Of a stretch of 64,000 bases of DNA, positions 24,601-34,795 are shown piece after piece (positions within the stretch are counted from its first letter, which is position 1; each line of letters starts with the position of its first letter). The notes below the pieces were generated by a model, which saw only the letters and a program-made list of their open reading frames with translations, searched no databases and had not been told where the DNA came from. The stretch lies in assembly GCF_000213175.1 (NCBI RefSeq), contig NW_009799100.1:1756705-1820704 (forward strand). The letters are read 5' to 3'. The translations under genes were made by a program, and so were the position numbers. Source of the stretch: Neurospora tetrasperma FGSC 2508 (Eukaryota > Ascomycota > Sordariomycetes > Sordariales > Sordariaceae).

Positions 24601-25367
24601 GTCACCTGTTGCCTGTTTTCTGGCACATACCGAAAACACGAATTGAGGTAGTCGGCACTTCAAAGTTGAATCGGATGCAAGTAAAGGGCGCTTTAGAATT
24701 ACTTAACGACTTTATTAAGAATTCCCCATACGCTTCACCACAGGACTTTATAGTTATTTCGGCCCACAAGCCCAATGTGGACTACGGCAACCGACTCCTA
24801 AAGTCCGGCCTCCCACACCTCCGTAGCATACCCCCGGTACAAACGGCCGATTCGTTCCAAGGTCGAAAAGGATCAATCTCGGTAATTATTACTAGCACCC
24901 GATCCGGCTTCATCCCTAGTTTCGTTGCAGACGAAAATCGTCTCAACGTCATGTTAACACGCCAAAAGTCGGGTCTCCTTATTATTAGAGACAAAAATGT
25001 TACTGGGGTCATCGAGGGTAAGGCAAAGGAAGTGCAGAAGGCAGAGAAGGACTCAAAGATGGGCAAGGTCTTCTACGATACGAACGGGGAGAAGAATTAC
25101 AGCAAGTTAAAGCCTTTGCGGGATGTGATTGTTTGGATCCACAAGAAGGGACAGATCTTGGAAATCAAGGGAGAGGAGGGGAAGAATACCTCTAAGGAGG
25201 ATGATAAGAAGCTTGCTGATGAAGAGAAGAAGCTTGCTGATGAGGAGAAGAAGCTTATAGAGGAGCAAACGGCGAATGAGATGCAATCACGGGTTGCTGA
25301 CTCGATCACGGAGTATGACGAGTTGGATTGGGGGAATTTGTATGATCTTGACTATTATGTCGATTAA
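21628..25367 (+). pseudogene. UPF1-like superfamily 1 helicase gene, mutated
   Basis: An ATG at 21628 opens a coding region readable to a stop at 25367. Two introns are still intact with canonical ends and CTAAC-like branch sites (22027-22084, 22490-22545); a third is likely near 23052-23112. The C-terminal half carries SF1/UPF1-type helicase motifs: a Walker A region (VPSSTGKTTT, ~23525), a Walker B region (TINEASYIS, ~24200), motif III (SDVKQLPP, ~24277), FQGRKGS (~24860) and ENRLNVMLTRQKSGLLII (~24935-24990). The N-terminal ~550 codons resemble no domain I can name. A charged tail with two KLADEEK repeats ends the frame. About eight in-frame stops, mostly TAG where CAG is expected, and a likely frame change near 23120-23160 break it. 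Key residues are also changed (see findings). The pattern suggests RIP of a multicopy gene; GC content is still moderate. Confidence 0.72.
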
Positions 25368-26979
25368 GGGTGTGCAGGTTATACTGGGCTAGAGCATACT
25401 GAACCTTGGCATGCCATGGTTTCGACACAGCTTTAGGCAGTTAAATAGAAGTAGGTAGTTTGCTACATATACGGATTCGTCTCTCATTCAACTTATTATT
25501 ATCTACAACCAGAAATACTTGCTTAGCAAGTCGTCTTTTCACCGGGCAGCTTTCAGAGTAGAATTTTCCTTCTCCCTCGAGTTGATTGGGGCCTACTGGG
25601 TTGATGGTGTGTGTGAGAGCAAATCTACCTCCTCCCGATGAAAACGCGACGGTCACCTCATCCTCCCCAACGCGAGCAACGCGGCGATCACAACGAGCTC
25701 CCTTATCATCATATCCAGACAACTGGATACTCGATCACCACATCCCTAGGCAGCTATTCCAAGGGGCCATTAAACTTGCACCAGTTCTGAATGAAGTCCG
25801 CCAACCCTCATCCCAACAGTGACCGCGCCCAATACAACACACGCTGCCCACAATAGCAGAACAAGACGAAAATCAACCTCCTGATGACCAACACCCCAAC
25901 GATCAGCCACTCGTCATCCAAGAGTATCCTGACAACGAACCCCCCCACTAGCCAAAATACCAACAATGAGCCGCTCGATGTCCGAGATGCTGACGAGCAA
26001 ACGCCCGTTGCCCCAAACACTAACGATGAAACACTTACCGTTGAATACACCGATAACGCCAACAATGAACGGTCCGGTGACCAACGAGATCGCCATCAAC
26101 AAGCCCCTCAAGTCAAAGAGGAGGCACCAAGTTCAACTACACCGACAGAATCCCTACCGCTATATCTGCAACCGCTCGATGAAACCCTCGTAGACGACGT
26201 GGAAGACAACAATCAACCGAGCCACATCGCCGAAACGCCACAGCCTATATCGCTTAATTTTGAGGGACGAAGCTTCTATGATTCTACGGACGAACCGTTC
26301 TCATCGCCCGAGATTGAGTCATTCCAAAACAACGAAGCCAAACCAGAAAATGCCACCCACAATAAAGACCTCGACCTCCCCGATATATCCGCAAATTGTA
26401 ATGCCGCTGCAGATGCATCACTCCGCGACGAAGAGATCGAGGATGTCGATATGGAAATGGTCGAAGGCTGCAGTTGATCAACTGACCGACGCCTGTTAAC
26501 TTGTACGGATTGGACTTGGCGCAGTACCCCTATTGTCAGGGCACTGGGACAGTACATGTATTTCGAGTCGGCGACAGGCCAAATCCAGACGGACTTAGCC
26601 TAGTTCATCATCCAGAATTCACACACATTGCATTGCATCCATCATCACCCTTATAGAGTGGTGCGCCATCACGTATCGAACGCGTGGAACGAAGTTATCA
26701 TCATCGAATCAGACTGATCGATTAATTCATTTTTCTTTCTTCCTCTGATTCCCGAAAAGGTATTTTCGCCAGCCCTCTTTGGCAACGAGGCACCAGTCGA
26801 GTCAGACTAAGTAGGATCAGAACACCCGCCTGACATACTCGCCACAGACAAGAAGCGGACCTCTACGTTTGAGTACCTTAACGTACTGCCCCGCCAATAA
26901 GCAAATTGATACAGTCGATTTCCTCAAGTCTGACCAACACGGCTCAAGTCTCCCTGCACCTGGCAGATCAAGACAATTG
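25368..26979. other. acidic repeat-bearing coding-like region, unresolved
   Basis: The plus strand from about 25586 to 26477 reads as Pro/Asn/Asp/Glu-rich protein in at least two frames. The clearest part is 25884-26477 (~197 codons), with imperfect repeats such as NTNNEPLDVRDADEQTP and NTNDETLTVEYTDN, and an acidic end EEIEDVDMEMVEGCS. The frame changes upstream of 25884. A minus-strand frame at 25441-25722 (no ATG) also looks coding-like, so strand is uncertain. No family is recognised. 26478-26979 shows no gene, apart from the open lead-in to the zinc-finger ORF. Confidence 0.3.
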
Positions 26980-27345
26980 ATGCTATCAATTTCCCCTAAG
27001 CCAGACTCAGAGTTGCGTTGCGGCAAGTTTAAGGCTAAAACCGACCCTGATCTCCGCAAGCACCTGAAAAAACATAGCGACGTTATGCCTTTTGCGTGTC
27101 CTCATTGCGAGTTTAGGGCTAAAGCCAACCCTGAACTCTGCAGCCACCAGGAAACACACGGGAGGCCCTTTGCGTGTACCGTGGATGGTTGCGGTCAGAC
27201 ATTCACAGAAGAGAGGTATCTCGAGAACCATGAGAAAACATGCTCCAAAGGGCGTTTGGTATGTAAAGAGCCGGGTTGCGATCAGAAGTTCACAAAACCC
27301 TGTAACCTTACCAGACACGAAAAGAGCCAGCATAAGAAGGGTTGA
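26980..27345 (+). CDS. C2H2-type zinc-finger protein, small or partial
   Basis: From the first in-frame ATG at 26980 the ORF encodes 121 aa. The frame stays open upstream to about 26869 without an ATG, so a 5' exon may be missing. Three zinc fingers are visible: FACPHC...H-x3-H, FACTVDGC...H-x3-C (a C2HC variant) and LVCKEPGCDQKF...H-x4-H, the TFIIIA-like spacing. A fourth, N-terminal unit (LRCGKFKAKTDPDLRKHLKKH-like) parallels the first finger (FRAKANPELCSHQETH) but lacks one cysteine. This suggests an old internal duplication with loss. Nucleic-acid binding is the likely role. It sits between the acidic region and the tyw1 fragment in the accessory stretch. Confidence 0.55.
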   Translation: MLSISPKPDSELRCGKFKAKTDPDLRKHLKKHSDVMPFACPHCEFRAKANPELCSHQETHGRPFACTVDGCGQTFTEERYLENHEKTCSKGRLVCKEPGCDQKFTKPCNLTRHEKSQHKKG

Positions 27346-27519
27346 CAGGTCAGGTGGGGGTGTTTGTTGAGTTAAACGGTGGTAGTGATAATAGGATGGA
27401 GTTGAGGGGATAGTGGAAAGATAGGCACGGAGAAAGGATTGGAGACTATGGCCATGTTGAGTGTATCTAGGGTGGTAATCGAAAGTGTTAATTGTCTTAA
27501 CTTGCAATGTATGGAAATG

Positions 27520-27663
27520 ACGCCCTCGCTCTCCTGCTCCAACAAGTGCGTCTTCTGCTGGCGTCACGGCACCAACCCAGTCGGCACCTCCTGGCGCTGG
27601 GTCGTCGACCCTCCAGACCTCATATTCAACGGCATCAAGGAGAATCAGTACAAGAAAATCAAG
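27520..27663 (+). pseudogene. transposed 144-bp fragment of tyw1
   Basis: These 144 bases match the minus strand of tyw1 exon 4 (56285 down to 56142) with only two differences that I can find by eye. The copy is in the opposite orientation, 28.6 kb from its parent. It covers the radical-SAM iron-sulfur motif CSNKCVFC and WRHGTNPVGTSWRW. It is in frame with an ATG at 27511, giving a 59-aa ORF (27511-27690) that starts MEMTPSLSC and ends LVQELVEI. After the stop the same frame continues through 27813 as a Glu/Arg-rich helical segment (REIRELEALEDR). The fragment is far too short to act as an enzyme; it is probably a captured gene piece. Confidence 0.85.
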
Positions 27664-28485
27664 TTGGTGCAAGAGCTAGTTGAGATTTAGTCTCGCCTGT
27701 TGCGTACTCGCGAGCAGAAACGTCCTTTGCAGAGACAGAAGGAGCTCCTTGACCGTGATGTGGTTGAGCATGAGCGGGAGATACGGGAACTAGAAGCTTT
27801 GGAGGATCGCTGATAACCTCTCAAGTAAGGAATGTGTAGCATTAAGATTTGGCAAATCGTTCATCACATAATGATCTAGAAATTCGTGGCTCCAAGACTA
27901 GGCTTAATGACGGCAATTAGGAACTCGCATTCGAAGTTAACTCCATAATGTCCACTTTCAAATTAGATAGATGCTCTGCGGATGTCTTAAAGCGTCATCT
28001 ACGAAGGTCATAACGTATGATACTGGTCTTTCGCCATTCTTACAAATACTCCTCTTTGATATTCCCCACATCCAGTTACAATAGCCTCCATTCTAGCAAA
28101 TACACATCGTCCTCCACAAACAGGGGTATATAAAGGAATTAAGAGAGAAGAAGAGAAAAAGTCAAAAGATGCAATACTAGTAGTGCAGTCGTCGTTCGTC
28201 CAGGCCTCCCGCTCATCAGCGTCTGCTCATCCAACTAACGAAATAACCGACGGCAGACGGATGGCAGCTTGAATGTAACACGTCATTCATGAATTGAATA
28301 GTGATGATTTGCAGTGAGCGGAGACAGGGGTGCCCTGTGGGTATCCGGAGTGAAGTTGCAATAAAGCATACCATGACACCAAGTCCGTACCCAACGTCGT
28401 ATAGCAGAATACTGGTCGACTGAGCAGTTATTCAAGAGGTCCGCGGCCTCAGGCACTCAAAATCCTCTCATGAGTCCGTTTGTTA
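27664..28485. other. intergenic, after the tyw1 fragment
   Basis: The first 150 bases extend the coding-like frame described with the tyw1 fragment. The rest is AT-leaning DNA and the 3' region of the SH3-protein gene. No gene is supported. Confidence 0.45.
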
Positions 28486-30573
28486 CTATAATTGGTTCTG
28501 AGCACTCTCTCCGGTTTCTGTTGAGCCATCTCCCTCGATTGTTCGTCGCCAATGCTCGGGAAGGCAGACGCACACGAGCGGGAATGCTTTGATTTCTCCG
28601 CTCACAGGAGGCGACACATCCCGCATCTTTCCCGATGTGTTGGAGACTCCGCTATCTCGCTGGGCTTGGCGACGGTTTTCCCATTCTTCAGCAGTCTCAT
28701 CCACCATGACGCCAGTTGCCCATCCGTCATCCCAAATACCAACGACCTTGAGCATGTCACCCCGTTCAAGGGCGAACTCGTCAGCAGCCCGTGGCTGGTA
28801 TGCCCAAAGCGTGGCAACCTTGTCGCCTGGATGGATCTCGTCTTGAGAATAGTAATCTTTGAAGAAGGGCAGCTGCTCGCTTTGTTGGCTGGCCACACCA
28901 CCCTGGGGTGATGACATTAGCGAGACACCGTCTTCGCCTGCGAGAACTGAACCGCTCGACAGGGAGCCGCTCCTCTTCATCGTCGGCGGCGGTCGTAGAA
29001 TGCCAATACCTCGGTCAGATATCGGGCTGTCGCGGTATCCGTCGGACGACGAGTAATCATCGCCTCTTCTTCTGCTTGTTCTACTAATAGCATAAGCGGC
29101 TGCCGTCTTCTCGCCGGATCCGGAGCTGAAGTCTCGATGAGACCGTGGGGACGGGGCATCCCCCTCGAGGGCCGACATCCGGGCTATCCTTCCACCTGGT
29201 GGCCCTGCAAATCCATGATTCAGCCCATCATTCTGTGTCATTAGCGCTGTTGACGGCCCTTTCCTAGCAGGCGTCGGCTGGTTGAGAAGGTTGCCGTCCT
29301 GGCTGCCACGTCTCCTCCTTCTCAAGAAAATGCACGCGAAGATCAGCAGGGTCAACAGAGCCAAGCCCACCACTGCGCCCACCACGATTCCTGCAATTGC
29401 GCCGCCGGAGAGCCCCTTTTGGCTACCATGATCTGTTACCGGTTCGCTGGTCGAAGTAGCGCTTGGAACGGGGTCCAAAGTTATTGATGGCGAAATCGAA
29501 GGGAGGACGACGTTGGCACATCTGGTCTCGGCGTCGGAATTATAGCAACACGTATCCGTCGCATTCGGCCCCCCAGATTTGCAATAACCACACAAGCCCA
29601 AAAGACTGCTTCCGAATCCACAATTGTCGGGCTCATTCGCAATCCCCGAGATACAGTCGCTACTAGATAAGGAGTCCGCCGGCAGGGCACACGTAGTAAA
29701 ATCGGCTCGAATCTGATCTGAGTAGTTGTCATTTGGATTTTCGCAAAGAGAGCTGTCAGCGACAATGTTAGCTTCGCTGATCGCATATTGTGCCTGTTGG
29801 AGAAGTCAGCAAAGATCGTCCAATGAATGTCTGTCGGTTACTTACGCAAGTATCAGCACAAATCGGTCGAGAATTTGCTGCTGAAAGGTTACATTTGGTA
29901 ACAGAATTCTGAATGACGCCGTTACACAGTACGGTAGTCGCGAATCGCGCATAGAGCTCAGTCGTATTGGTGAGTTTAATCCCCCCGCAACCGAAAAGAT
30001 TTTGGAACCTGAGGTGATGTTAATATGGAGTTAACGGGAATTATTAAGGGCAAGGCGACGTACTTGAGTTGAACGTAATTTGTTTGCACATAAGACTTTA
30101 GCTGCTCATCAAATGTTGCGGTGTCTTTGACATCCTTCAAGAACGGACTAGCAAGTAGAATAGGTCAGTTTCCATTATTTTCCCAACTTCATTAACGCAA
30201 TGACAGCGAGGTCAACATACTACAGTTTCACTAGGTCCTCATCTGTCGATATCGAAGACACTTGGAAGGCAGAACACGCCGTCGATCCCTTAAGTGGCAC
30301 GCACTGGGCCATGGCTGCCGGGATTGCTGACAGGAAAGTGAGAAGTGCTTTTGTGCTGCTTTGTCTCCGAGAGACCTTTCTTTTCGCAGAACTGTGATTG
30401 ATTCTTTTGGTGATGTGTGTTGGTGCTAACTTTTGGCGTTGGGCTCCCTTTGCGGCACCGACGACCAACACCTTTTTGTTGGCGTAATCGAGACTGTTGT
30501 TGTCGTCCAATCGCGGGCCATGGATTCTCGATTCCAACCTCCTAACGTCATGTTCTTCCTCAAGTTGTATCAT
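28486..30573 (-). CDS. single-pass membrane protein with cytosolic SH3 domain
   Basis: Four exons (30573-30221, 30147-30064, 30008-29846, 29793-28486) encode about 635 aa. A hydrophobic segment near residues 72-88 (ALLTFLSAIPAAMAQC) looks like a signal peptide or anchor placed after a basic N-terminus, so a start further inside is possible. The outer part (~90-290) is Cys rich (CGGIKL, CADTC, CGYCKSGG, CCYN) with NxT/S sites. A strong transmembrane helix follows (GGAIAGIVVGAVVGLALLTL) with RRRRR on the cytosolic side. The tail is Ser/Pro rich and carries an SH3 domain (~520-580: VATLWAYQPRAADEFALE, GDMLKVVGIWDDGWATG). The layout resembles Fus1/Sho1-type fungal surface proteins; a signalling or cell-wall role is only inference. 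The first intron could use GTAGTA or, as chosen, GTATGT two bases on. Confidence 0.78.
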
Positions 30574-32977
30574 GGCTCATAATCGAAGAACGAAAGCAGA
30601 AATGAATGACAGTGGGCCCAGATTTGGGAATATCTGCTGGAGTGAGTGATATTGCTCAAACTAGATCCCTAACCAAAAAGGCCCTTGGCGTCGAGATGGT
30701 CGGCGACGGCCCGTAACCGAGCTGTGGGCTAGCGTGGGGGGGAAGTGATCGCGACGATGACTGACGTCCAAGTGGTTGTTGTTGAGATGGCGTATGCTGT
30801 GAGGTTAACTCCAAGTGCCAGACTGGGCGGCGTAGGTAGAGATCGGATGGTAGCTGGTTCTATGCGAAAGAGTGGTAGACCGGCAGTGCCTTGTTTTTGA
30901 GGAAGGGACAAGTTGGTCGGACAGGATCGTTGTTGTTTCGGTGGTGGTGGTGGTGGTGGTGGTGGTGGTGGTGTTGTCGCACACCGGTACACAGCGCCGG
31001 CTGCAATGCCAATTGGGCCCTCTTCGTCGGCAAGGCAGGGCCGCTTGTACTTGGGTAACCTGGGATGCAGCTGAGTGTTTGGAGTTGAGGCCGGGAGGTC
31101 GGTCTGGAGTGGTGAGGTGCCGTTGGGGTGCCTGAGAGTTGGATGTTGCGGAAGGTATGCAAAGTCGGGTGGTTGGATGAGGTGTAATGCGCAGTGGGAT
31201 GCAAGCTTGCCAAGGCAAGGCACACCCGTTGCGACAGAAGGGAGAAAGATCAGACACGGGGCGGGTGCAGCTCCAGGCGCAGGAACAAACCGCGCAGATG
31301 GTAAAGATGGTGAATTTAGAAGAAGAAGAAAAGGTATTCGTAGATGGAGGCGGGCGGTGGCCTAGAAGGGAATAGATGATGAAAGCCGGTTACCGACCCG
31401 ACCAAGGTATTCTAGATAGCGCGACGCGACCTAGATAGATATTGGACACGGCAGCAATCCCAACCTAGAGTTGATGATGGCGGTCCAAGGCGACGGTCTG
31501 TGGAGAGGACCGAGCGAGACACGACGGTTCCCGGATCGAGAAATCGTGTGTGAAGGAAGGAATTGGAATTGGATTGACGGACAGGATCCAGAACGGAATC
31601 CGTCACTTGCAACTGCCAACTGGAACTGCTGGTGGTTGAGAGAATTGTTCGATGCCCTGACTGACTTTCACCCGGGACTTTTGACCCTGACTTGGGACGC
31701 AGATTGGTGAGCGCAACGGCCCAATCTCGCTTGACGATTGCAGGCTCGAAGGTACTGCGTACGCCTTTCCTTTTCGCGTTAGACAGCCGAAGCGCTTTGG
31801 GCTTAGCGCCCCTGTTGGAGGGCAGATTCCGAAACTCCTTCCTTGCAACATCTGCAAATCTCAGGAACAGCTTTGAGACAAGGCAGGAGCTTTGAGGAAT
31901 CATCGGTGAAATACAATGGAAGGCGCTGCACAGGTAAACGATAAGGGAGTTGCCCGGTACTGGTAGGAGCCGATCGATAAATGCTGCATCATCTCAGCTA
32001 TCAATTTGTGTTTTGCGTTCATCGAGTGTGCTGAACACTGACTGACACCCTGAGAGGAGGCAAGCTTGCCATCTCAACTCTTTGCCGTAGTTGCCGGCCA
32101 TGACATATCCCAGCGGCTTTCTAATTTTAACTTTGACAAGTTTTTTGGCCACTTTTATATTTGAATAATAAGAAAGAATTCAGTTGTACAAATGTTAGCC
32201 ATCGTCCCATGCATGCCTTGATCCAAAAACGTAAGTAAAGTCACAATCAGGAAGAGGCTTTCGAGACCTTAATGACAAACAGAAATCATTCAGTTAAAGT
32301 CCAGAGTCCAGAGCTCAGAGCGCGTGTAAGTTCTCGGGGCTTCTCCAATCCCCGTCCCAAAATGAAAATGAAACAACCAGCAGCCGCGTGAACTTGACCA
32401 AAAAACCCCGAGGAGGGTGGTCTGTCGCTAAGCCGCCTCGGGAACCCCTGTCCTACAAGAGTGGGGTTTCGTGTTAACTTTCCCCGGATTCGGGCGCCGA
32501 ACGTGGTGCTTCGTCCGGGGCATTGGTGTTGTATTTAGCCAGTGGTGAAGAAGTCTCGAACAGTCGAACTTTGGCATCCATTCGCTTGATCATCCGTTTG
32601 TAACAATGATATTCAGGAACTCCCCGACTTGGTATTCAATTATCGAAAATTCCGAGTGCCGGACCCATGTGTCTGGATACCATCCACCCAATGATTCGGT
32701 ATGTAGTCCTATACATCCCTGAGTTAGGTTCGGGGAATTTTCTCGACTAACGGAATAGGAATTACAAAAAGAAAGACAAATGTGAGACCATGTATTACAA
32801 GCGGCAAAGAGCAGTCTTGGCCATTTGTTGATTAATATTGGCCAGGAAATGTCTTTGAACGACGAAGGGCCCATCCGAACTTCAAGTACTGATCGTTGCT
32901 ACGATTTTCCTATTTGCGCTTCCGTAAACCAACCACAACTCCTCCAAAAGCATAACCAAGGACACCAGATCAGAACA
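30574..32977. other. intergenic with GGT microsatellite
   Basis: No gene is supported in 2.4 kb. A GGT run of about ten units lies at ~30942-30972; it creates Pro/His-rich shadow frames on the minus strand. The stretch includes the promoter of the SH3-protein gene and the 3' side of the seven-helix gene. A GC-rich hairpin-like region occurs at ~32400-32520. Confidence 0.45.
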
Positions 32978-34795
32978 TTACTCCTCCTCGTCGCTGTCGC
33001 CGTACAGCTCGCGCTAACATAAGAAGTCAGTAACCATGCATCGACATCATTAATCAACGAAAGGAATAGTCTTGGAATGGTTCGGCTCGGAAGGTTTCGT
33101 GTACAGTGGTTTGTCCGTGACCAAGATGGTAAACCTCCCAAGGAAGAATATCCACTCATGTTCACGGTGATGAAGTGCGGCATCATCGAGTTGGCAGCCA
33201 TATCTACACCCAACACAGCGCATGGATGGAAGAAGGGAAAAAAAAAAAAAAAAAAAAAAAAAAAAGCAGCCAAAAACCAAAGGGGGGGGGAAGTTAAAGA
33301 AAAGAAACATACCATAGCCCTAGCCATCCACTCCATATCAGGGTCACCGGCAGGCGCAGAAGCAGCAACACTCTCACGAGTTTCACTAAACGGTAAGTCC
33401 CGTAGTTCAAAATCTCCTCCATAAACTGAAGAGCCGCCACTCTTCCGGCTCTTCGACAACAAAGACCAGTTCGAGCCTCTCCTGCTACCAGCCGGCTCAT
33501 AAATATGCGGCAAGTTAGCAGTCGGAAAGCCTGCTGTTGCTGCTGCTGTTGCTGTCCCCGTTTCCGGGGCGGCATCCAGAATTGGATCCGGAACCCTACG
33601 ACCAACTCTCTTCTTCCCGCTGGTATCGATACTAGAGGCAGTTGTGCCACCAGTACCACCAGTCCCGCCTCCGTTGACAGTACTATCACGCGGTCCTATC
33701 CTGGCGTTTACATTTGCCCCCGCCAACACTCCAAACTCTGACATGGAGTAATGACCCGGCGCGGAGCTGCCATCGGGGATATGAAACCTCCGGTCGAATC
33801 TCGAAAGGAGGTACGTAATTACGACGACGAGCTCGATGCCAAAGTTGAAGCAGTAGAAGGCCGCCTTTGTCTGAGCCCACGCCGGGTTGTTCAACGGGCG
33901 AACGACAAAGTTGGTAGCGGCGCGAAAGATGGCGCCCGTGGCAAGCAAGACCGAAGTAAACGTGATCAAGCCGAATTTAGTCCTGAAGTGGCCGACGCCG
34001 AACCTATCGATGGGCGTTCTCCGGGGTACCAAGGCAGCGGCTAGGACGAGCGAGATGGGCAAACAGGCAATCACAGCCAAGTAAACGCCACAGAAGAGCT
34101 GGATGTCCTTGTCGATGCGATGGGTCTGCCGGTTGAGCGTGAAGAAGCTCTGGATCGTTACGGTGATGACCATGACTAGCACGATAACAATGCTGCCAAA
34201 GAGCCCCCGGAAGAGACGGGTGAGCCCGGGTGACCACCCGAAAAACCGATGGTAGGCGCGGATCATCCGCTGGGCGAAGACGAGGTTGGTAATGAACAGG
34301 AGGAGAACGCCTGCGGCAACGAAGATTTGCGAGGCGATGGCTAGGTTTTCGTCGTCCGGGTGGAGGGCCCAGGCTATTCGTGTTGCCAAGGCCACTACGC
34401 GGGCCATGCAGAAGCCGAAGAGGAGGCCGGAAAAGAGGAATTTGAAGCCGATCCGTCGGTTGATTTGGAAGATAGTCATGTTCATGGCGGCCAGGGCCAG
34501 GAATACGACCAAGAGAACGGCACATACTGGGACATCGATGGATCGGGTGGGCTTGCCGCCCAGTTGGGCCTGATGTGGGAGGTAGGGTGGTCCGTCTGGT
34601 TCAGGCTGGAATTGTTCATGATGGGTCAGCGATAGTTTGGCAGAGATAAAGGGGAGCAAGTGGGGATGAAGCGGTTGGGCGCCCAGGATATGAACTTCAT
34701 CATCATGATAAGTACAAGGACTGATGGGGTTGACATACAGGTGGAGCGTTATTTCCCCCCGTCCCTCCCAAACCGCTTGTTGACGAGTTAGACAT
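32978..34795 (-). CDS. seven-helix membrane protein, DUF3112 / GPCR-like family
   Basis: Three exons (34795-34739, 34605-33313, 33013-32978) encode about 461 aa. The N-terminus is short and Asn/Ser rich (MSNSSTSGLGGTGGNNAPP), then GPPYLPHQAQLGGKPTRSID, the conserved lead-in of this fungal family as I recall it. About seven hydrophobic helices follow (first VPVCAVLLVVFLALAAMNMT, last AAFYCFNFGIELVVVITYLL). The tail is cytosolic, Gly/Ser/Arg rich, and ends RELYGDSDEEE after splicing. The last intron (33014-33312) contains a 28-base A run on the plus strand, which is a T run before the acceptor on the coding strand. Such proteins are often labelled family-C-like GPCRs, but ligand and coupling are unknown. 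The start was chosen because exon 1 joins in phase 0 to the conserved PPYLP block; no in-frame ATG exists inside exon 2 upstream of it. Confidence 0.82.
33238..33265. repeat. 28-base poly-A tract in intron
   Basis: An uninterrupted run of 28 A on the plus strand lies inside the last intron of the seven-helix gene. Such a run is unstable and its length may differ between strains. Confidence 0.95.

Noticed and set aside
30729-31257. Pro/His/Thr-rich minus-strand open frames
   Set aside because: They are produced by the GGT microsatellite and its GC-rich surroundings in three frames at once. There is no conserved motif or splice support.
32899-33312. Extended C-terminus of the seven-helix protein through CFFSLTSPP
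   Set aside because: This read-through crosses a GTATGT donor and the poly-T intron. Splicing to 33013 gives a short acidic end instead, which fits better.
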